This document shows, piece by piece, positions 1-5,274 of a stretch of 8,824 nt of DNA; position 1 is the stretch's first letter; every line of letters starts with the position of its first letter. Origin of the DNA: UBA2277 sp035477615 (GTDB taxonomy: Bacteria > Patescibacteriota > Microgenomatia > UBA1400 > MFAQ01); the NCBI GenBank assembly GCA_035477615.1, contig DATIKJ010000018.1, positions 1 to 8,824 on the forward strand, read 5' to 3'. The notes below the pieces were generated by a model. The model saw only the letters and a list, made by a program, of their open reading frames with translations. It made no database searches and was not told the origin of the DNA. A program made the position numbers and the translations under genes.

Positions 1-986
1 TAAACATCTAAATTCTCAATTGCTATCCCAATTCCTTTTATTACACACCTCTGAGGATCCTCAGCTACAAATGCTGGTACGCCGGTTTCCGCTGTAATAA
101 ATCTGTCGAATCCTCGAAGTAGAGCCGTTCCACCGCTCATCACAATTCCTTTATCAATAATGTCACTCGAAAGCTCTGGTGGTACTTCTTCCATCACTGT
201 CTTCAACATGGCAATGATTTTACCTAATGGCTCTCTAATGGCTTCAAAAACGTCAGTTGATGAAACAGTCACCTGTCGTGGCAATCCAGAGATACTGTCT
301 CTTCCGGTTACTTCAATTGTTTCCTCACGAGACACCGGCATCGCTGACCCAATCTTTATCTTAATTCTCTCTGCGGTTTGTTCTCCAATTACCAAATTAT
401 GTTTTCTTCTGGCCCATCTAATGATAGCTTCATCGATTTTGTTTCCTGCCACCCTCACACTTTTGAAGGTCACCACCCCACCCAAAGAAATAACAGCCGC
501 TTCAGCTGCACCCCCGCCCATATCCAACACCATGTTTCCCGAAGGCTCAGCAATTGGTACACCAGCACCAATCGCTGCTGCTAAAGGCTCCTCGATCAAG
601 TACGCATTTCTCGCCCCCGCTTCGATGGCCGCTCCCAAAACAGCTCTTCTCTCCACTTGAGTCACTCCAGCTGGAACACAGATCATCACTTCTGGTTTGA
701 AAAGACCATATGCCCCCACTTTTCGCAAAAAGTACTTCAGCATGGCTTCTGTTACGGCATAATCGGCAATCACTCCGTCTCTCATCGGCTTACTGGCTTT
801 GATATTACCTGGAGTTCTTCCCAACATACTCTGAGCTTCTCTACCAACAGCCAAAACTTTTCCGTCGGTCACCGATACTGCCACCACAGTTGGCTCTTCC
901 AACACCACTCCCTCGCCCACAACATAAACCAAACTATTGGCCGTCCCCAAATCTATAGCTATTTTTTTTGAAAACGAAAAGGACAT
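1..986 (-). CDS. mreB: MreB, rod-shape-determining actin homologue (3' end cut by window)
   Basis: MreB polymerises under the cytoplasmic membrane on ATP and positions the cell-wall elongation machinery. The 328 residues visible are close to full family length; only the last few are beyond the window. Seen in order: phosphate-1 loop IDLGTANSLVYV (residues 11-22), the stretch KPMRDGVIADYAVTEAML (66-83), VPAGVTQVERRA (104-115), IEEPLAAAIGAG (131-142), phosphate-2 loop LDMGGGAAE (154-162), and adenosine-motif-like MSGGTALLRG (283-292). The phosphate-2 loop normally reads GGGTTE; here both Thr are Ala, while the Glu equivalent to the catalytic residue is kept (E162). I chose the ATG at 986 because an in-frame ATG at 998 overlaps the -10-like TATAAT. 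The gene is divergent from the PEGA gene, with 66 bp between the starts. The identification is very secure. Confidence 0.97.
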   Translation of the reverse strand, partial: MSFSFSKKIAIDLGTANSLVYVVGEGVVLEEPTVVAVSVTDGKVLAVGREAQSMLGRTPGNIKASKPMRDGVIADYAVTEAMLKYFLRKVGAYGLFKPEVMICVPAGVTQVERRAVLGAAIEAGARNAYLIEEPLAAAIGAGVPIAEPSGNMVLDMGGGAAEAAVISLGGVVTFKSVRVAGNKIDEAIIRWARRKHNLVIGEQTAERIKIKIGSAMPVSREETIEVTGRDSISGLPRQVTVSSTDVFEAIREPLGKIIAMLKTVMEEVPPELSSDIIDKGIVMSGGTALLRGFDRFITAETGVPAFVAEDPQRCVIKGIGIAIENLDV

Positions 987-996
987 TTGTGGACAC

Positions 997-1002
997 ATTA
1001 TA
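997..1002 (-). promoter_or_regulatory. candidate -10 box for mreB
   Basis: TATAAT reads on the minus strand 10 nt before the mreB ATG, preceded by CCTTGATA. No TTGACA-like -35 is visible at 16-18 bp. A start about 7 nt downstream of the box would leave a leader of only about 4 nt, and no Shine-Dalgarno is visible. This is inference from sequence only. Confidence 0.4.
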
Positions 1003-1039
1003 TATCAAGGCTTTAGCCCCTACGAGGTTATAGTCTTGA

Positions 1040-1045
1040 TATAAT
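1040..1045 (+). promoter_or_regulatory. candidate -10 box for the PEGA-domain gene
   Basis: TATAAT ends 7 nt before the ATG at 1053, so a start at the usual distance would fall on or next to the first codon and give a leaderless mRNA. It lies in CTTGATATAAT, which mirrors CTTGATATATAAT of mreB across the divergent intergenic region. No -35 consensus is visible. Confidence 0.45.
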
Positions 1046-1052
1046 AAAGCTG

Positions 1053-2369
1053 ATGACCAAAAATCCCAAAGCCAAACGCCTTATCATCAACATCCTCATC
1101 CTTCTTTTCCTCGCTGGAGGCACTGTAGCTGCTATTCAGTATGCCAAAGGCTATCGCCCTAACCTCAAAGAAGGCTCACTTCAAGGCTCCGGTCTTCTGA
1201 ACGTCACCTCCTACCCCAAGTCCGCCAGAGTCATAATAAACGACAAACTAACCACAGTCACCGACGACAAGCTCTATCTATATCCTGGCAACTACAATAT
1301 TAAGATCGAAAAAGATGGTTTTCACCCTTGGACCAAGACAGTTCCCCTCAAATCCGAGCTTGTTTCCAATGCTGACGCCCGCCTCTTTCCCATAATAAAT
1401 GCCACAGCTCCCCTCACTTTTTATCAAGCTAGCAACGCCTCATTGAATCCCGATGGTACCAAGATCGCCTATGTTCTTACCAAGTCCCCCGTAGACACCG
1501 CCAACGGTCTATATGTCCACTCCTTCTCCAGCAACTTCCTTAACTCTCAATATCTCCAGATAGCCGACAACGCTACAAAAGACTTCACCAAAGCCCTTCT
1601 TATCTGGTCCCCAGACAGCACCCAAATTCTTGCTGTCTTCACCGAAAAAACCAAAACTACCGAAAAAATTACCTCTGCCATACTTCTTTCCGCTAAAGGT
1701 ATGAATAACATCAAGACCATCTCCGATGTTACCTTAAGACTCCCTCTCATCATTTCCCAATGGCAAGATCAATATGCCAAGATAAATCTTCCCAACATTG
1801 CCTTGTACCCCCAGTATCTCTCAAATATTCTCACCAACAATGCCATAAACGTCTTTTTCTCTCCCGATAAAGAAAAGGTTCTCTATACTCCTACTATTGA
1901 CTTCAATCTCCCCGAAAACACCATCGGCAAAGCACTCCCCAATATCAACGCCACTACTGAACAAAGAAATCTCCAAAAAAATAAAGCCTATGTATTTGAC
2001 CTCAAAGAAGGCACCAACTATGCAGTTCCATCCGCCTCAAACTCTGCAGAAATCAAAAAAATAATCATTACTAGTGCCGACGCTACCCCATCAGCCAGTA
2101 TTGCTACTCTCAAACAACTCAAGGCCCAAACCGAAAGTTACACTGTCGGCAATCTCTCCTGGTACTCCAACTCCCGCCAACTCGTGGTCACTGGTGCCGA
2201 GGGTGTCAACATCGTCGACTACGATGGTCTAAACATGACCAACATTACCTATGTCCTACCTTTGAATGGCTTTGCTGTCAGCAACCCTGATGGCAGTCGC
2301 CTGATACTTCTCACTAACATCAACCAAAGGCAAGACACCTACAATCTCATTTCTTTTGATTTGAAGTAA
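1053..2369 (+). CDS. Membrane-anchored PEGA-domain protein with TolB-like beta-propeller repeats
   Basis: This is a 438-residue protein of unknown exact role, probably held in the membrane and facing outward. A short basic N-terminus (KNPKAKR) precedes one hydrophobic segment (residues 9-28), a signal anchor. A PEGA-type beta domain follows (about 48-113): GLLNVTSYPKSARVIIND, then YLYPGNYNIKIEKDGFHPW with the typical PG-Y-x-I and GY/F-W pattern. The rest carries propeller-like strands, each with a turn such as LNPDGTKIAYVL (131-142), WSPDSTQILAVF (185-196), FSPDKEKVLYTP (269-280), WYSNSRQLVVTG (370-381) and NPDGSRLILLTN (411-422). PEGA domains are small beta domains found in surface proteins; a cell-envelope role is inferred, fitting its place opposite mreB. 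It is the only protein gene on the plus strand here, and its coding strand is C-rich and G-poor. No Shine-Dalgarno is visible; the mRNA may be leaderless. Confidence 0.85.
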   Translation: MTKNPKAKRLIINILILLFLAGGTVAAIQYAKGYRPNLKEGSLQGSGLLNVTSYPKSARVIINDKLTTVTDDKLYLYPGNYNIKIEKDGFHPWTKTVPLKSELVSNADARLFPIINATAPLTFYQASNASLNPDGTKIAYVLTKSPVDTANGLYVHSFSSNFLNSQYLQIADNATKDFTKALLIWSPDSTQILAVFTEKTKTTEKITSAILLSAKGMNNIKTISDVTLRLPLIISQWQDQYAKINLPNIALYPQYLSNILTNNAINVFFSPDKEKVLYTPTIDFNLPENTIGKALPNINATTEQRNLQKNKAYVFDLKEGTNYAVPSASNSAEIKKIIITSADATPSASIATLKQLKAQTESYTVGNLSWYSNSRQLVVTGAEGVNIVDYDGLNMTNITYVLPLNGFAVSNPDGSRLILLTNINQRQDTYNLISFDLK

Positions 2370-2379
2370 TCGTTCTTGA

Positions 2380-2387
2380 TATAAAAT
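2380..2387 (+). promoter_or_regulatory. candidate -10 region for tRNA-Arg
   Basis: TATAAAAT ends 9 nt before the first tRNA base and sits in CTTGATATAAAAT, the same word seen before mreB and the PEGA gene. There is no clear -35. Weak evidence alone; the recurrence of the word raises it. Confidence 0.35.
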
Positions 2388-2396
2388 ATATTGATT

Positions 2397-2473
2397 GAGG
2401 TTGTAGCTCAGATGGATAGAGCATCTCACTCCTAACGAGAAGGTCGGCAGTTCGACTCTGCCCAACCTCACCA
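2397..2473 (+). tRNA. tRNA-Arg (anticodon CCT), CCA encoded
   Basis: A full cloverleaf can be drawn: acceptor GAGGTTG/CAACCTC, D-stem GCTC/GAGC, anticodon loop CTCCTAA giving CCT (reads AGG), T-arm GGCAG-TTCGACT-CTGCC, discriminator A, and an encoded CCA. The anticodon stem TCTCA/CGAGA has one A-C mismatch at its loop end. It starts 27 bp after the PEGA stop codon. A TATAAA/TAAAAT stretch at 2380-2387, within TTCTTGATATAAAAT, is a possible promoter, so it may be transcribed on its own or with the PEGA gene. A 48-bp internal part is copied downstream at 2587-2634. Confidence 0.95.
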
Positions 2474-2506
2474 CTCAATAAATGGATAAGAGCTTGCTCG
2501 TCACCC

Positions 2507-2530
2507 TTTCCATAATATTAATTATGGAAA
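2507..2530. other. 10-bp perfect stem-loop between tRNA-Arg and its partial copy
   Basis: TTTCCATAAT and ATTATGGAAA pair perfectly around a 4-nt loop (ATTA). There is no T-run after it on either strand, so it is not a canonical intrinsic terminator. It might mark the 3' end of the tRNA-Arg transcript or be part of a small inserted element. Confidence 0.6.
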
Positions 2531-2551
2531 TGTTGTTCCTGCGCTTCCTCT

Positions 2552-2589
2552 TATATTCGCTCATAACTTCGTTATGATGCTTGAATATA
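2552..2589. other. Nested inverted repeats directly before the tRNA copy
   Basis: The outer arms TATATTC (2552-2558) and GAATATA (2583-2589) enclose an inner perfect hairpin TCATAAC-TTC-GTTATGA (2561-2577). The right outer arm overlaps the first bases of the tRNA-Arg copy by 3 nt, so structure and copy are physically joined. Function unknown. Confidence 0.6.
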
Positions 2590-2634
2590 GAGCATCTCAC
2601 TCCTAACGAGAAGGTCGGCAGTTCGACTCTGCCC
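2587..2634 (+). pseudogene. 48-bp perfect internal copy of tRNA-Arg(CCT)
   Basis: These 48 bases are identical to 2416-2463 of the intact tRNA-Arg, 171 bp upstream. The copy runs from the D-loop through the anticodon arm and T-arm and stops at the first base of the 3' acceptor strand; what follows (CAGGACACA) differs from the real acceptor end (AACCTCACCA). The 5' acceptor strand and 5' D-stem are absent in recognisable form, so it should not give a normal tRNA. tRNA-Arg(CCT) is a common integration site in bacteria, so a relic of an integration or excision is possible, although attachment sites normally reach the tRNA 3' end. The perfect identity suggests a recent event or selection. Confidence 0.85.
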
Positions 2635-2645
2635 CAGGACACAGA

Positions 2646-2918
2646 TTACTTCCTTTTCTTCTTCGTTTTTTCCATTCTCTTATTTCCCGAAAATTTATTA
2701 GCCATCTTTATCCGTTTCTCCAACAGCTCATCTGAATCACTCCACGTTAGCATTATAAAAATCCGCAGTGACTCAAAACAATCTTTGTGATACGCCCCAA
2801 GATTCTCTATATCATCGCCTGGAGATGCATAAACCTTATCTTCTCTGTCAATTTGACCGCACCAACCACATCGAGTTATTTCTTTTTCCTGCCCCTTATC
2901 TTCAATCTCTTTATTCAT
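2646..2918 (-). CDS. Small basic protein with a CxxC...HxxC zinc-binding pattern
   Basis: This is a 90-residue protein I do not recognise as a named family. Residues C17-G-W-C20 and H44-K-D-C47 form a plausible single zinc site, spaced as in LIM- or treble-clef-like fingers. The segment between is polar (DREDKVYASPGDDIENLGAYH), the middle is a helix-like hydrophobic stretch (SLRIFIMLTW), and the tail is strongly basic (KRMEKTKKKRK), compatible with nucleic-acid contact. The ATG at 2918 lies only 17 nt beyond the 3' end of tRNA-Pro, so the two are probably co-transcribed; an AAGG lies about 12 nt before the ATG. The stop is 11 bp from the tRNA-Arg copy, and no terminator is seen. The binding role is inferred from motifs only. 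Confidence 0.65.
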   Translation of the reverse strand: MNKEIEDKGQEKEITRCGWCGQIDREDKVYASPGDDIENLGAYHKDCFESLRIFIMLTWSDSDELLEKRIKMANKFSGNKRMEKTKKKRK

Positions 2919-2935
2919 ATATTAAACCTGCCTTG

Positions 2936-3008
2936 TCGGGGTAGTGAGATTCGAACTCACGACCTCGTCGTCCCGAACGACGCACGCTACCATCTGCGCT
3001 ATACCCCG
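2936..3008 (-). tRNA. tRNA-Pro (anticodon CGG), CCA not encoded
   Basis: The cloverleaf starts with C as usual for tRNA-Pro: acceptor CGGGGTA/TACCCCG, D-stem GCGC/GCGT, anticodon stem CGTCG/CGACG with loop TTCGGGA (anticodon CGG, reads CCG), T-arm GTGAG-TTCGAAT-CTCAC, discriminator A. The next bases are CAA, not CCA, so CCA must be added enzymatically, unlike the tRNA-Arg here. A TAAAAT at 3019-3024 sits 10 nt upstream as a possible -10. The zinc-finger-like gene follows closely. Confidence 0.95.
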
Positions 3009-3034
3009 AATTACCCCTATTTTACATCCCAAGC

Positions 3035-3062
3035 TATAAAATAGCCCCTCTTTCGAAGGGCT
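3035..3062 (-). terminator. Probable intrinsic terminator of ndk
   Basis: On the minus strand a 7-bp stem (AGCCCTT/AGGGGCT, one G-T pair) with a 6-nt loop is followed by ATTTTATA, 28 nt after the ndk stop. The T-run is short and interrupted, so efficiency may be modest. It separates ndk from tRNA-Pro. Confidence 0.6.
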
Positions 3063-3090
3063 GTCAACAACATTACTGATCCAAAACTAA

Positions 3091-3561
3091 TTACTCTCCC
3101 AAATCCTCTTTGCCATAAACCAGGCAGTCCATCCCGCTCTGGTATGCAAAAATCTCGTCGGCATTGAAGAGAATTCCCATCTCTTTCTCAGCCGCTTCAG
3201 GACTATCAGATGCATGGATCAAGTTCTGTGATCCACTCATACCGAAGTCGCCTCTGATCGAACCAGCCTCGGCTTCTCGACCTTTAGTAGAACCTACAAT
3301 CTTACGCACGGCGGGAATAACCTCCAAGCCTTCCCAAACCATGGCCACGATTGGTGTCCACTCCATGAACTTCTTCAGATCATTGAAGAAACTCTTCTCT
3401 TTATGATGGGCATACCAGGTCTCGATCATGGTGTCCGACATCTGTACCATCTTTATCCCGGCCAGTTTTAGGCCTTTTTCCTCAAAACGAGAAATTATTT
3501 TTCCTACCAGACCTCTTTGTAAGCCGTCTGGTTTCACCAGAACCACAGTTTTTTGCATCAT
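3091..3561 (-). CDS. ndk: Nucleoside diphosphate kinase
   Basis: Transfers the gamma phosphate from ATP to other nucleoside diphosphates through a phospho-histidine, balancing cytosolic NTP and dNTP pools. The 156-residue protein shows the whole family: TVVLVKPDGLQRGLVGKII with the ATP-contacting K10, the helix YAHHKEKSFFNDLKKFM (50-66), VAMVWEGLEVI (72-82), GSTKGREAEAGSIRGDFG (90-107) and the active-site motif NLIHASDS (113-120) with catalytic H116. The HASDS form, in place of HGSDS, is common in the family. It is slightly longer than the usual 140-150 residues, with a short acidic C-terminal tail. Two adjacent ATGs (3561 and 3558) could start it; a TAAAAT lies exactly 6 nt before the first and no Shine-Dalgarno is seen, so translation may be leaderless. 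Confidence 0.98.
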   Translation of the reverse strand: MMQKTVVLVKPDGLQRGLVGKIISRFEEKGLKLAGIKMVQMSDTMIETWYAHHKEKSFFNDLKKFMEWTPIVAMVWEGLEVIPAVRKIVGSTKGREAEAGSIRGDFGMSGSQNLIHASDSPEAAEKEMGILFNADEIFAYQSGMDCLVYGKEDLGE

Positions 3562-3567
3562 GGCTAT

Positions 3568-3573
3568 ATTTTA
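3568..3573 (-). promoter_or_regulatory. candidate -10 box for ndk
   Basis: TAAAAT reads on the minus strand, separated by 6 nt (ATAGCC) from the ndk ATG. No -35 consensus is found at 16-18 bp. If functional, transcription would begin at or within 1-2 nt of the start codon. Confidence 0.4.
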
Positions 3574-3604
3574 CCGCATTAACCCAATCAATAGCCGCCA
3601 CTAT

Positions 3605-4741
3605 TTATCGTAAACTCATAATTTCCCAAAAATTATCCTTATCAACCTCTTTCCAACTAGAATTTTTATACAACCCCCAGCTTTTTGGTTGTCGTTTACC
3701 TTTACTTTTGTATTTTATTTCCCACCCAACTAACTCTCCACCCTTATCTTCCACCAAATCAACTTCTTGACCCTCATAGGTTCTCCAAAAATACAAATTT
3801 GTCTTGTATCCCAACCCTAGCTGTTCTTTATATCTCTCTGCAATTACAAAACTCTCCCACAATTTTCCCAAGTCATCTCGAATAGCTAATGGATTTTGAT
3901 TATTAATTATGGCATTTCTGATCCCTATATCCAGAAAATAGATTTTTCTCTTCTTGTTTAAAGCTTGTCTCAAATTACCAGAAAAAGGCTTTAAACTAAA
4001 TATCACAAACATTTTTTCCAGTAAATCAATATATGAAGCCACAGTTTGCTTGCTTATTCCGATTGTATTAGCCAGTTCGTTATATGAGACTTCGCTCCCA
4101 ATTTGTAAAGCCAAAGCCTGCAATAACTTCAAAATTATCTCCGAGTTCTTTACTTCATTAAATTTCAACACATCTTTGTACAAATAATTTGATGCCAACT
4201 GTTTTATCTTTTTTGACTTCTCCTCATCTGATTTCAAACTCCACACTCCTGGATAGCTTCCATACACAAGCCATTTCTCCAGCTCTCTTTCTCGAGTCAG
4301 TTTGTCACTTCCTTGCCATACCTCTTTTACTGAAAGTGGAAATAACCAAAATTCATCGCATCTACCCGTTAAAGGCTCAGAAACCTCATTTGATAAATCA
4401 AGAGACGATGACCCAGTTACCAAAAGCTGGATTTCTGGATAATTATCAATCAATAATTTTAATTTCAACCCAATATTCAACACTCTCTGTGCTTCATCGA
4501 TGATTACCAATTTATTTTCACCCATCATCTGTCTTAATGCCATTGAATTATCTGCCTGTTTAAACTGACTCAAAATATCCATTTCGTCGCAGTTCAAATA
4601 TCCAAACGAAACTCCTGATTCTTCTGCCATTTTTCTCACCAAGGTAGTCTTCCCCACCTGCCTAGCACCATAAACAATAATTATTTTACCCTTAAAAAGA
4701 CTCTTCTTTATTTCTGACTCCAATGTTCTTTGAATAAGCAT
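3605..4741 (-). CDS. AAA-type ATPase with DUF4143-like C-terminal domain
   Basis: This is a 378-residue member of the large, poorly characterised family of archaeal and bacterial ATPases with a C-terminal DUF4143-type region. Seen: Walker A GARQVGKTT (residues 25-33), Walker B KLVIIDEAQ (77-85), sensor-1-like LLVTGSSSLDL (106-116), PLTGR and FPLSVKE (123-140), GSYPGVW (161-167), a winged-helix-like region SYNELANTIGISKQTVASYIDLLEKMFVIFSL (219-250), FLDIGIRNAI (269-278), and EGQEVDLV...WEIKYK (323-345). The D328/E341/K343 pattern resembles a PD-(D/E)xK nuclease core. No physiological substrate is established; the HTH-like segment suggests DNA contact. I chose the ATG at 4741 over an in-frame TTG at 4783 because that extension runs through a near-perfect promoter. 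The gene stands alone with a repeat-rich control region. Confidence 0.88.
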   Translation of the reverse strand: MLIQRTLESEIKKSLFKGKIIIVYGARQVGKTTLVRKMAEESGVSFGYLNCDEMDILSQFKQADNSMALRQMMGENKLVIIDEAQRVLNIGLKLKLLIDNYPEIQLLVTGSSSLDLSNEVSEPLTGRCDEFWLFPLSVKEVWQGSDKLTRERELEKWLVYGSYPGVWSLKSDEEKSKKIKQLASNYLYKDVLKFNEVKNSEIILKLLQALALQIGSEVSYNELANTIGISKQTVASYIDLLEKMFVIFSLKPFSGNLRQALNKKRKIYFLDIGIRNAIINNQNPLAIRDDLGKLWESFVIAERYKEQLGLGYKTNLYFWRTYEGQEVDLVEDKGGELVGWEIKYKSKGKRQPKSWGLYKNSSWKEVDKDNFWEIMSLR

Positions 4742-4803
4742 ATTGCCTAATATATACCAAATTAGGCAATCTGTCAAGCCCAATTAGTACCAAATTAGGC
4801 AAT
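4742..4803 (-). promoter_or_regulatory. Promoter of the ATPase gene overlapped by inverted and direct repeats (probable operator)
   Basis: On the minus strand TTGACA (4777-4772) is followed after exactly 17 bp by TATATT (4754-4749), and the ATG is 7 nt later, so the mRNA should be leaderless. The 16-bp word TACCAAATTAGGCAAT occurs perfectly twice, at 4755-4770 (in the spacer between the boxes) and at 4788-4803 (upstream of -35), with a 33-bp period, about three helical turns. A third, inverted half-site ATTGCCTAAT (4742-4751) pairs with 4761-4770 and covers the -10 box and start site. This is a typical repressor-operator layout; the regulator is unknown and could be the ATPase itself through its HTH-like region. 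Confidence 0.75.
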
Positions 4804-4845
4804 TACGGTACAAGGCGGCAGGACTTGTTGAGGGAAACAAATTCA

Positions 4846-5205
4846 TTAATAAACTGCTTGATAATGATCTATTCTCTCCACCACCTCCCCATCTTTCATC
4901 ACAACTGCCACCACATCCACCCGACACGCCGCCTCCAATTTGTTATTCAGTAAATACACTTCCCCCATTCTTTTTACCTGAGACATTTTTCTTTTATTAA
5001 CCATTTCCTCCGGCTCCCCAAAATCATGCCCTATTTTTGTTTTTACTTCTACAAACACTAATGTTTGTGCGTCCCAACAAATAATATCTATCTCCCCAAA
5101 TCGAGTACGGAAATTGCGCTCTTCAATCCTGTAACCCTTTTTCTCAAGATACTGAGTGGCCAATACCTCCCCCTTGTTTCCTGTAATTTTATTTTGGTTT
5201 TTCAC
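4846..5205 (-). CDS. yraN: YraN/UPF0102 family nuclease-fold protein
   Basis: This is a 119-residue UPF0102 protein, typical in length. Residues NKGEVLATQYLEKKGYRIEERNFRTRFGEIDII (10-42) and LVFVEVKTK (49-57) hold the PD-(D/E)xK-type core, with D40, E53 and K55 as probable metal-site residues; R95-V-D-V follows. The family is predicted to act on DNA and is often found beside comM and dprA. The GTG start at 5205 gives the usual N-terminus; upstream in-frame TTG codons up to 5268 would translate the terminator of the preceding gene. GATACT lies 6 nt before this GTG, and no Shine-Dalgarno is visible. It is separated from comM by an inserted 244-aa gene on the same strand. Exact start is moderately sure; family is very sure. 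Confidence 0.93.
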   Translation of the reverse strand: MKNQNKITGNKGEVLATQYLEKKGYRIEERNFRTRFGEIDIICWDAQTLVFVEVKTKIGHDFGEPEEMVNKRKMSQVKRMGEVYLLNNKLEAACRVDVVAVVMKDGEVVERIDHYQAVY

Positions 5206-5211
5206 TATTTT

Positions 5212-5217
5212 AGTATC
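5212..5217 (-). promoter_or_regulatory. candidate -10 box for yraN
   Basis: GATACT, preceded by TG plus one base (TGGGATACT, extended -10 form), lies 6 nt before the GTG start. It lies just after the terminator of the upstream gene, so yraN would need its own promoter here. Low information content; inference. Confidence 0.35.
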
Positions 5218-5228
5218 CCACAAATGAC

Positions 5229-5254
5229 AAAAAGCCCCGACATAAAGCCGGGGC
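5229..5254 (-). terminator. Intrinsic terminator of the 244-aa gene
   Basis: On the minus strand an 8-bp GC-rich stem (GCCCCGGC/GTCGGGGC, one G-U pair) with loop TTTAT is followed by TTTTT. It begins 20 nt after the stop of the 5275-6006 gene. Confidence 0.88.
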
Positions 5255-5274
5255 ATACACGTAATCAAATGTTT

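Noticed and set aside
160..660. 166-aa plus-strand open frame
   Set aside because: It is antisense to mreB, and its long Ala/Thr/Ser-rich peptide arises from the codon pattern of the minus-strand gene.
2256..2474. Minus-strand 72-aa open frame over tRNA-Arg
   Set aside because: It reads the complement of the tRNA (the well-known false GRVELPTFSLGVRCSIHLSY-type peptide) and the end of the PEGA gene; not a gene.
2533..2640. Second tRNA with a hairpin insertion in the D-loop
   Set aside because: GTTCCTG could loosely pair with the CAGGAC after the copy, and GCTT with GAGC, but the acceptor has mismatches and the base at position 8 is not conserved. A partial tRNA copy is simpler.
2787..3044. 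Plus-strand 85-aa open frame over tRNA-Pro
   Set aside because: The stretch GSEIRTHDLVVPNDARYHLRYTP is the usual false peptide from the complement of a tRNA; the minus-strand gene and tRNA explain the region.
4742..4783. Extended N-terminus of the ATPase from TTG 4783
   Set aside because: It would translate across the -35, the spacer and the -10 of a near-consensus promoter; the ATG at 4741 gives the normal family start.
4742..4803. Short repeats as a CRISPR array
   Set aside because: Only two direct copies and one inverted half are present, placed on a promoter; no array or cas genes.
5206..5268. Extended N-terminus of YraN from 5268
   Set aside because: It would run through the terminator hairpin of the 244-aa gene; the GTG at 5205 gives the usual family length.
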